From Saprospiraceae bacterium (GTDB lineage Bacteria > Bacteroidota > Bacteroidia > Chitinophagales > Saprospiraceae): a DNA stretch of 7,237 bases. The stretch spans positions 1 through 7,237 of the forward strand of contig JAEUUM010000257.1 in assembly GCA_016787375.1 (NCBI GenBank). Direction: 5' to 3'. The notes under the pieces were generated by a model, which did not search any database, was not told the origin of the DNA, and worked only from the letters and a program-made list of their open reading frames with translations. Position numbers and translations under genes: made by a program. Positions 1 to 5,224 of the stretch are shown one piece after another. How positions within the stretch are numbered: position 1 is the stretch's first letter; the number at the start of each line of letters is the position of its first letter.

Positions 1-516
1 GTTTTTGGTCTGTTTGGTATGTCATTGTTCGTCAATAAACTCAATTTTGGTGACTCAATTTTGGCTGGATCCTTAACTTTGGGTTTACTAGCATTACCAG
101 TGGTAATCAGAACAACGGAAGAGGCTCTTAAAGCTGTTGATAACACATTTCGGCAAGCAAGTATAGGGCTTGGAGCCAGTAAATGGCAAACAACGCGTAG
201 AGTGGTCCTTCCGATTGCCTTTCCAAACATCATTACAGGATTAATTTTGTCAATAGGCAGGGTTTCTGGTGAAACCGCACCCATCCTTTTTACTGTTGCA
301 GCATATTTCCTCCCGAAACTGCCCCACAGTGTATTCGAACAAACCATGGCACTTCCATACCATCTTTATGTGTTAGCAACCTCAGGAACAAATATCGAAG
401 AATCACGACCTATGGCTTATGGTACGGCACTATTGCTTGTAGCCATCGTTTTTATTGCCAATTTATCTGCGAATGCGCTGCGAAGATATTTTGGAAAAAA
501 AGTCAAAATGAACTAA
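1..516 (+). CDS. pstA: Phosphate ABC transporter permease PstA, C-terminal part (5' end outside window)
   Basis: PstA is one of the two inner-membrane permease subunits of the high-affinity phosphate importer PstSCAB. The frame is open from base 1 and ends in TAA at 514-516. The ATG at 19 is not taken as the start, because the six preceding codons (VFGLFG) continue a membrane segment and the family is usually about 280-300 residues, against 171 visible here. Seen in the fragment: a hydrophobic segment around residues 18-36, the cytoplasmic EAA-type coupling loop around 52-71 (QASIGLGAS then a VVLP turn), a second segment at 78-103 containing the PstA-typical GETAP (90-94), and a last segment at 139-157 followed by a basic tail. 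The EAA loop is where the PstB ATPase docks. The next gene begins two bases after the stop, which suggests translational coupling. Identification is firm; the missing N-terminus is only a window effect. Confidence 0.93.
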   Translation, partial: VFGLFGMSLFVNKLNFGDSILAGSLTLGLLALPVVIRTTEEALKAVDNTFRQASIGLGASKWQTTRRVVLPIAFPNIITGLILSIGRVSGETAPILFTVAAYFLPKLPHSVFEQTMALPYHLYVLATSGTNIEESRPMAYGTALLLVAIVFIANLSANALRRYFGKKVKMN

Positions 517-518
517 TT

Positions 519-1271
519 ATGTACAAAATTGAATCCAAAGACATACACCTTCATTATGGTGACTTTCATGCACTGAAAGGCATCAATATCAATATAGAGC
601 CCAATACGGTTACAGCTCTTATTGGCCCATCGGGGTGTGGTAAATCTACGTACCTGAGGTTATTGAATCGCATGAATGATTTGATCGACGATGTGAAAAT
701 AAAAGGTGAAATCATTATCGACGGAGAAAACATCTACTCAAAAGGTGTAAACGTCGATAGTCTCCGAAAGAAAGTTGGAATGGTTTTTCAAAAGCCGAAT
801 CCATTTCCTAAGACAATATTCGAAAATGTGGCTTATGGTCTGAGGGTTAATGGCATTTCAGATAAAAATTATATTGAGGAACGCGTTGAAACCTCCATTA
901 GGCAAGTTGTTTTGTGGGAAGAAGTAAAAGATAAATTGAAGAAATCGGCGTTTGAACTTTCGGGCGGGCAACAGCAAAGATTGTGCATTGCAAGGGCTTT
1001 GGCCATACAACCATCCATCATCCTGATGGATGAGCCTACATCTGCTTTAGACCCAATTTCAACAGCAAAGATTGAAGAGTTAATATATGAGTTAAAGAAC
1101 CAATATACAATTGTAATCGTTACACATAATATGCAGCAAGCCGGTAGGGTAAGTGACCATACAGCTTTCTTTTACTTAGGTGAATTGATTGAATATGGTG
1201 CTACCAAAGATATTTTTACAAATCCTAAAATAGAACAGACACAAAACTATATCACAGGTCGTTTTGGATAA
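519..1271 (+). CDS. pstB: Phosphate ABC transporter ATP-binding protein PstB
   Basis: PstB is the cytoplasmic ATPase that drives phosphate import through PstA/PstC. The 250-residue length is typical of the family. All nucleotide-binding motifs are intact and in order: Walker [10 protein letters not shown] at residues 36-44, Q-loop Gln91 in the PstB-characteristic [11 protein letters not shown] signature LSGGQQQR at 147-154, Walker B IILMDEP at 167-173 with Glu172 as the catalytic base, D-loop SALD at 175-178, and switch His203 in THNM. The RMNDL stretch near 51-55 and the TGRFG C-terminus are also PstB hallmarks that separate it from other ABC ATPases. The start is the ATG two bases after the pstA stop; no Shine-Dalgarno is seen, as usual for Bacteroidota. 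It is probably cotranscribed with pstA and phoU. Nothing is abnormal. Confidence 0.97.
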   Translation: MYKIESKDIHLHYGDFHALKGININIEPNTVTALIGPSGCGKSTYLRLLNRMNDLIDDVKIKGEIIIDGENIYSKGVNVDSLRKKVGMVFQKPNPFPKTIFENVAYGLRVNGISDKNYIEERVETSIRQVVLWEEVKDKLKKSAFELSGGQQQRLCIARALAIQPSIILMDEPTSALDPISTAKIEELIYELKNQYTIVIVTHNMQQAGRVSDHTAFFYLGELIEYGATKDIFTNPKIEQTQNYITGRFG

Positions 1272-1313
1272 AAGCCAGACTTTGTTTTCGAATTTTGTTA
1301 ACACAAGAACTTA

Positions 1314-1322
1314 ATGTAAATG
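1314..1322 (+). promoter_or_regulatory. ATG-TAA-ATG start context of phoU
   Basis: The bases directly before phoU read ATG TAA ATG in one frame: a start codon followed at once by a stop, then the chosen phoU start at 1320. The TAA at 1317-1319 rules out any in-frame upstream start, so 1320 is the first possible initiation codon. The leader is A/T-rich and has no Shine-Dalgarno. Whether ribosomes use the first ATG is unknown; it may be chance in AT-rich DNA. Confidence 0.3.
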
Positions 1323-2000
1323 AGTCATTTAGATACTGAACTTCAAATTTTAAAGAGTGAAACCATCGAGATGTGGACACTCGTGAATTCACAATTAGCA
1401 AAGGGTAAGCAGTCGCTTTTGACGCTAGACAAGGACCTTGCTCGTGAGGTAATCATGACTGAAAAGCGTGTCAATGCGAATGAGTTAAAATTAGACCGTG
1501 ATTGTGAGAATATATTTGCACTCTTTACACCGGTAGCCATTGACCTGCGTTTTGTGTTGGCAGTACTAAAAATCAACAGTAACCTTGAGAGGACAGGCGA
1601 TATCGCCGAGGGAATTGCCAAATTTGTTCTGCATGTTGACGATCAATTTGACAGAAACCTGCTCCAAATAACCAGAGTAATAGAAATGTACGAAGCAGCC
1701 AACAACATGATGAAAGATGTACTTCAAGCATTTGAGCATGAAGACACTGCCTTGGCCAGAAAGGTTTTTCAAATGGATGAATTACTCGACGAAATAAATT
1801 TAAAAGCCAACACCGTTATTGCTGATTACATCAGGTCAAATTCTGAAAATATAGAAGCTGCCCTTTATGTACTTTCCATTATCAGAAAGCTTGAAAGGGT
1901 AGGTGACCAAACCAAGAATATGGCTGAAGAATTGATATTCTATATTGAAGCCAAAGTATTGAAGCACAGAACACGAAAAGAAAAGGAAAAAGAAGCTTAA
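1320..2000 (+). CDS. phoU: Phosphate transport system regulatory protein PhoU
   Basis: PhoU is a cytoplasmic, peripheral-membrane regulator that links the Pst transporter to the PhoR/PhoB phosphate response and restrains phosphate uptake. The 226-residue product has the usual family length and the two-fold repeat of three-helix bundles (roughly 1-115 and 116-215). Each repeat carries the conserved metal-binding type motif: NLERTGDIAEG with Glu90 and Asp94, and KLERVGDQTKN with Glu192 and Asp196. The C-terminus is highly charged (RKEKEKEA). It follows pstB after 48 bases with no recognisable promoter between, so cotranscription is likely. The start is fixed by a stop codon immediately upstream in frame. 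Its stop lies 23 bases from the end of the convergent gene. No histidine kinase or response regulator gene is present in the window. Confidence 0.95.
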   Translation: MSHLDTELQILKSETIEMWTLVNSQLAKGKQSLLTLDKDLAREVIMTEKRVNANELKLDRDCENIFALFTPVAIDLRFVLAVLKINSNLERTGDIAEGIAKFVLHVDDQFDRNLLQITRVIEMYEAANNMMKDVLQAFEHEDTALARKVFQMDELLDEINLKANTVIADYIRSNSENIEAALYVLSIIRKLERVGDQTKNMAEELIFYIEAKVLKHRTRKEKEKEA

Positions 2001-2023
2001 ATTGTTGGGTTTTTCAAGAGCAT

Positions 2024-3181
2024 TTAAACTTTGTCTAAAGCCTCTTTTAAATCTTCAATTAAGTCGTCTACATCCTCAATACCTACACTCAGTCTTACCA
2101 GTGAATCTGTCAGTCCTACTTTGAGCCTTTCTTCTTTTGGGATGCTCGCATGAGTCATGCTAGCCGGATGTCCAATCAATGATTCTACTCCTCCCAAGGA
2201 TTCAGCAAGTGAGAAAAGCTTGGTTCCGCTTAATACTTTTTTTGCCGATTCAAAATTGTCATCTACTAAATCAAAAGCTACCATTCCACCGAAATACTTC
2301 ATTTGCTTTTTAGCAGTCTCATGACCAGGGTGGTCTTTAAAGCCAGGATAGTACACTTTGGATACTTTTGGGTGGTCTTTTAAAAATTTGGCTATTTTTT
2401 TGGCATTTTTACAGGCTTGCTTAACCCTGACATGTAGGGTTTTGATCCCACGTAGCACCAGAAAGCAATCAAAGGGTCCGTTAATGGCACCACTTGCATT
2501 TTGGATGAAGTGTATTTGCTCAGCCAGTTCTTTTGTTGAACAAATGATGGCTCCAAGTACAACATCTGAATGGCCTCCTAAATACTTGGTTGCAGAATGC
2601 AAAACCAAATCAGCACCTAATGCTATGGGCTGTTGTAAATAGGGTGATGCAAAAGTATTATCTACACAAGTAAGAATATTGTGTTTCTTTGCCACAGCAC
2701 AAACTTCCTCGATGTCAATAATCTTTAACATCGGATTCGTAGGTGTTTCAATCCATATCAACTTTGTATTGGTATTGATGGTTTTTTGCAACAATTCTGT
2801 GTCTTCCATATTGATGAAATGAGCCTTGATGCCAAATTTCTGGTAAATTCTCACGATGAGCCTGTACGAACCACCGTATAAATCGTTTGTGGCGATAATC
2901 TCATCACCAGGTGACAACAGCTTCAATACGGCATCCATTGCAGCTAACCCGCTACCAAAACAAACTGCATCATAACCACCTTCTAGAGCTGCAAGGTTTG
3001 TTTCCAGAACTTTTCTTGTCGGATTTTGAGTTCGAGCATATTCGTAACCTTTGTGTACACCCGGTTCTTCCTGCACATATGTGGAAGTTTGAAAAATTGG
3101 GGTCATAATTGCTCCGGTTGAAGGATCAGGTTCTATTCCGGCATGGATGACCTTAGTTGCGAATTTCATTTTATCTTTCAT
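2024..3181 (-). CDS. Cystathionine gamma-synthase / gamma-lyase family PLP enzyme
   Basis: This cytoplasmic enzyme belongs to the Cys/Met metabolism PLP-dependent family (fold type I; MetB, MetC, CGL, MGL). The 385-residue length is normal. Visible key residues: Tyr48 and Arg50 in YEYARTQNPTR (contact the PLP phosphate of the partner subunit), the FGSGLAAM phosphate-binding loop at 75-82, Tyr102 stacking on PLP, Asp174 in DNTFASP (pyridine nitrogen), Lys199 in SATKYLGGHSD (Schiff-base lysine), and Arg363 in VRLSVGIE (substrate carboxylate). Glu47 and Glu327 occupy the acidic positions found in cystathionine-handling members, which argues against methionine gamma-lyase but does not separate synthase (methionine synthesis) from lyase (cysteine synthesis), so no gene symbol is given. 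It is the last gene of an apparent three-gene unit with split transketolase. Met5 (codon at 3167-3169) is an equally good start, since many relatives begin MKFATK. Confidence 0.93.
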   Translation of the reverse strand: MKDKMKFATKVIHAGIEPDPSTGAIMTPIFQTSTYVQEEPGVHKGYEYARTQNPTRKVLETNLAALEGGYDAVCFGSGLAAMDAVLKLLSPGDEIIATNDLYGGSYRLIVRIYQKFGIKAHFINMEDTELLQKTINTNTKLIWIETPTNPMLKIIDIEEVCAVAKKHNILTCVDNTFASPYLQQPIALGADLVLHSATKYLGGHSDVVLGAIICSTKELAEQIHFIQNASGAINGPFDCFLVLRGIKTLHVRVKQACKNAKKIAKFLKDHPKVSKVYYPGFKDHPGHETAKKQMKYFGGMVAFDLVDDNFESAKKVLSGTKLFSLAESLGGVESLIGHPASMTHASIPKEERLKVGLTDSLVRLSVGIEDVDDLIEDLKEALDKV

Positions 3182-3228
3182 GATTTAAGTCCTTTGGTTT
3201 TTCAAAACTCTCAGCAATTGAACTTTAC

Positions 3229-4185
3229 TTATTTTCTTTTCAAAACATTTTTAACAGCCTCAACAACATCATTGGTTCCCATACCATATTTCTCCAGCAA
3301 TTGGTCCGGTGTTCCACTTTCTCCGAAGCTGTCGTTTACTGCCACATATTCCTGAGGAGTTGGCAATTTTCTTGCCAGTAATTGAGCAATACTGTCACCC
3401 AGACCGCCATGTCTTTGATGCTCCTCGGCTGAGACAATGCATTTTGTTTTCGTTACAGAGTTCAAAATAATTTCTTCATCGAGTGGTTTGATGGTATGAA
3501 TATTAATCAACTCACAACTAATACCTTCTGCTTCAAGTATTTTAACAGCTTCGACTGCTTTCCAAACCAAATGTCCTGTTGCTACGATGGTCACATCTGT
3601 GCCATTTTGCAACAAGATGCCTTTTCCAATTTCGAATGGTAAATTTTCTGTAAAGACCGGCCAGCTGGGTCTTCCAAATCGCAAGTACACCGGCCCTAAA
3701 TGGTTGGCAATGGCAATGGTAGCAGCTTTGGTTTGTGCATAATCACATGGATTGATAACTGTCATCCCCGGCAACATTTTCATCATGCCGATATCTTCCA
3801 GAATTTGGTGAGTTGCCCCATCTTCACCCAATGTTACGCCGGCGTGAGAAGCGCAAATTTTCACATTTTTGTGTGAATATGCAATGGATTGTCTAATCTG
3901 ATCGTAAACCCTTCCTGTAGAAAAATTGGCAAAAGTACCTGTAAAAGGTATTTTTCCTGCTGTTGCCATACCTGCTGCTATACCCATCATATTGGCTTCC
4001 GCGATTCCTACTTGAACAAATCTTTCAGGATTCTCTTTTTTGAAATTATCCATTTTTAGTGAACCCAATAAGTCGGCACAAAGTGCTATTACCTTGCTGT
4101 TGTTTCTACCCAATTCAGTCAAACCATCCCCGAAGCCATCTCGGGTAGCTTTTTTGCCGTTTACTATTAAATTATTTACAGACAT
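3229..4185 (-). CDS. Transketolase, C-terminal subunit (Pyr + C-terminal domains)
   Basis: This is the second half of a split transketolase, the ThDP enzyme that moves two-carbon ketol units between sugar phosphates in the non-oxidative pentose phosphate pathway. At 318 residues it has the normal size for the stand-alone C-terminal subunit. The pyrimidine-binding domain (about 1-180) contains GIAEANM with Glu63, the family's essential glutamate that activates the ThDP aminopyrimidine; the loop LGEDGATHQ at 119-127 with Asp122 and His126 expected in the active site; and the LRFGRP turn near 168-173. The C-terminal transketolase domain follows (about 190-318), with EEHQRHGGLG at 254-263 and a FGESGTPDQLL helix start near 287. 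It lacks the GDG...N ThDP diphosphate motif, which is supplied by the upstream partner, 20 bases away. The pairing resembles DXS and E1-beta proteins, but the neighbour and motifs fit transketolase. Confidence 0.94.
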   Translation of the reverse strand: MSVNNLIVNGKKATRDGFGDGLTELGRNNSKVIALCADLLGSLKMDNFKKENPERFVQVGIAEANMMGIAAGMATAGKIPFTGTFANFSTGRVYDQIRQSIAYSHKNVKICASHAGVTLGEDGATHQILEDIGMMKMLPGMTVINPCDYAQTKAATIAIANHLGPVYLRFGRPSWPVFTENLPFEIGKGILLQNGTDVTIVATGHLVWKAVEAVKILEAEGISCELINIHTIKPLDEEIILNSVTKTKCIVSAEEHQRHGGLGDSIAQLLARKLPTPQEYVAVNDSFGESGTPDQLLEKYGMGTNDVVEAVKNVLKRK

Positions 4186-4205
4186 ATCTTTCGTTTAAGT
4201 TAAAT

Positions 4206-5048
4206 TCAATAATCGCCAAGTGTTTCAGGAAGTTGTGCCAAGGCATTGCTTAGTTGTTCTGCATTTGGTGCTATGCCATGCCACGCATGTGAGCCCATCA
4301 TAAAATCTACCCCATAGCCCATTTCGGTTTTCATAAGCACCACAATCGGCTTTCCGTTACCTTTTAATTCTTTGGCTTTTTGCAAAGTGTTGATGAGATC
4401 AGCCATGTTATTGCCCGAAGTTTCGAGAACTTCCCATCCGAATGTACGCCATTTACCTGGTAAATCGCCCAAACTACAAACCTGGTTGTTCGAACCGTCT
4501 ATTTGTTGTCCGTTCCAGTCAACGGTCACGATAAGATTGTCAATTTTATTATGTGCTGCAAACATAGCTGCCTCCCATATTTGACCTTCCTGTAATTCTC
4601 CATCACCGGTTAATGCATAAACCAATGATTGATCTTCATCCATTTTTTTTGCCAAAGCAACACCACATGCGACTGATATACCTTGCCCAAGAGACCCTGA
4701 AGCAACTCTTATTCCAGGTAAACCTTCATGGGTAGTTGGGTGACCTTGCAATCTGGTATTGAGTTTTCTAAAGGTAGCCAATTCTGCTACAGGGAAATAA
4801 CCTGATCTGGCAAGTACACTATAAAAAACGGGTGAAATATGACCATTTGATAGAAAGAAAACATCCTCATTTTGGCCATTCATGTTAAATTTTGGGTCGT
4901 GGTTCATGACTGAAAAATAAAGTGCAGTCATAAAATCAGCACAGCCTAGCGAACCTCCCGGATGACCTGATTGTGCATCAAAAACCATTCTAACAATATC
5001 TCGCCTCACTTGAGATGCGATTTTATTTAACTCTGCTATTTCACGCAT
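4206..5048 (-). CDS. Transketolase, N-terminal subunit (ThDP diphosphate-binding domain)
   Basis: This is the first half of the split transketolase and the first gene of the minus-strand unit. The 280-residue length matches stand-alone N-terminal subunits (full-length enzymes are about 620-670). Seen: SGHPGGSLG with His29, SNGHISP with His70, GSLGQG at 118-123, and the ThDP/metal motif from GDG at 148-150 to Asn179 (VDWNGQQ), with Asp149 and Asn179 as the divalent-metal ligands. His254 and His257 lie in the HAWHG segment that transketolases have at this place. It ends shortly after this domain, so it cannot be active alone and needs the downstream subunit for the pyrimidine-binding site. The start ATG at 5046-5048 has an A-rich leader without Shine-Dalgarno, 29 bases from a TAnnTTTG element on the same strand. 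The split is common in Bacteroidota, Clostridia and archaea and is not a frameshift: the gap holds a real stop and a new start. Confidence 0.95.
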   Translation of the reverse strand: MREIAELNKIASQVRRDIVRMVFDAQSGHPGGSLGCADFMTALYFSVMNHDPKFNMNGQNEDVFFLSNGHISPVFYSVLARSGYFPVAELATFRKLNTRLQGHPTTHEGLPGIRVASGSLGQGISVACGVALAKKMDEDQSLVYALTGDGELQEGQIWEAAMFAAHNKIDNLIVTVDWNGQQIDGSNNQVCSLGDLPGKWRTFGWEVLETSGNNMADLINTLQKAKELKGNGKPIVVLMKTEMGYGVDFMMGSHAWHGIAPNAEQLSNALAQLPETLGDY

Positions 5049-5077
5049 TATTTAGTATGTTGTTTTGTTTGATGACG

Positions 5078-5085
5078 CAAAGGTA
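5078..5085 (-). promoter_or_regulatory. Putative -7 promoter element of the transketolase unit
   Basis: On the minus strand these bases read TACCTTTG, a full match to the Bacteroidota housekeeping -7 consensus TAnnTTTG. Transcription would begin near 5071, giving a leader of about 23 bases before the transketolase N-subunit ATG. No clear TTG lies at the expected -33 distance (the bases there read like CTG); a TTTG occurs but 27 bases upstream, which is too far. The call rests on the -7 element and its position. No second such element is seen in the two downstream gaps, supporting one three-gene transcript. Confidence 0.5.
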
Positions 5086-5126
5086 TAATTTTTGGATGGT
5101 GTTTCAGTGTGGCAAATATATTTCAA

Positions 5127-5149
5127 CCGAAAAATTCTCAACTTTTTGG
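5127..5149. repeat. Small AT-rich inverted repeat between the divergent promoters
   Basis: The arms CCGAAAAATT and AACTTTTTGG flank a three-base loop. They pair over seven positions (one G-T), then one mismatch, then two more pairs. It lies between the two divergent -7 elements and just upstream of the TTG of the rightward promoter, where an operator would sit. The stem is AT-rich and weak, and no T-run follows it to make a terminator. It may be chance. Confidence 0.3.
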
Positions 5150-5154
5150 AACAA

Positions 5155-5182
5155 TTGTATCAAAAGTGGTATCTTAGATTTG
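5155..5182 (+). promoter_or_regulatory. Putative Bacteroidota promoter of the CotH-domain gene
   Basis: TTG at 5155-5157, a 17-base spacer, and TAGATTTG at 5175-5182, which fully matches TAnnTTTG. The spacing is at the short end of the TTG-N17-23-TAnnTTTG range described for Flavobacterium. The start site would fall near 5189, leaving about 35 bases of A/T-rich leader before the ATG at 5225. Both elements match, so this is the better supported of the two divergent promoters. Confidence 0.6.
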
Positions 5183-5224
5183 TTAAAGTATATAAATGTT
5201 CAGCAAATAAATTTCAATACAGAC

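Noticed and set aside
1272..1319. Pho box or separate promoter before phoU
   Set aside because: No TAnnTTTG element and no convincing pair of Pho-box repeats. TTTGTT occurs twice, 13 bases apart, and TGTTAACA at 1296-1303 is a perfect 8-bp palindrome, but both are too short to support a regulatory call.
1343..1621. Minus-strand open frame inside phoU
   Set aside because: It lies wholly opposite a well-supported PhoU coding region with intact motifs, and its translation shows no recognisable domain. The shorter minus-strand frame at 1566-1772 is rejected for the same reason.
2358..2642. Plus-strand open frame opposite the PLP enzyme
   Set aside because: It is a shadow of the enzyme's coding strand: it covers conserved PLP-enzyme sequence and has no family resemblance of its own. 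The same holds for frames at 2911-3108, 3143-3355 and 4372-4584.
3182..3228. SAM riboswitch or own promoter before the methionine/cysteine PLP enzyme
   Set aside because: The gap is only 47 bases, with no recognisable aptamer stems and no TAnnTTTG element on the minus strand.
4186..4205. Possible frameshift splitting one transketolase into two genes
   Set aside because: Each half has the normal size of a stand-alone subunit, begins with its own ATG and ends with its own stop, and split transketolase is usual in this phylum.
5196..5210. Four-codon upstream open frame (ATG...TAA) in the leader of the CotH-domain gene
   Set aside because: It is very short, out of frame with the main start, has no ribosome-binding sequence, and such strings are frequent by chance in AT-rich leaders.
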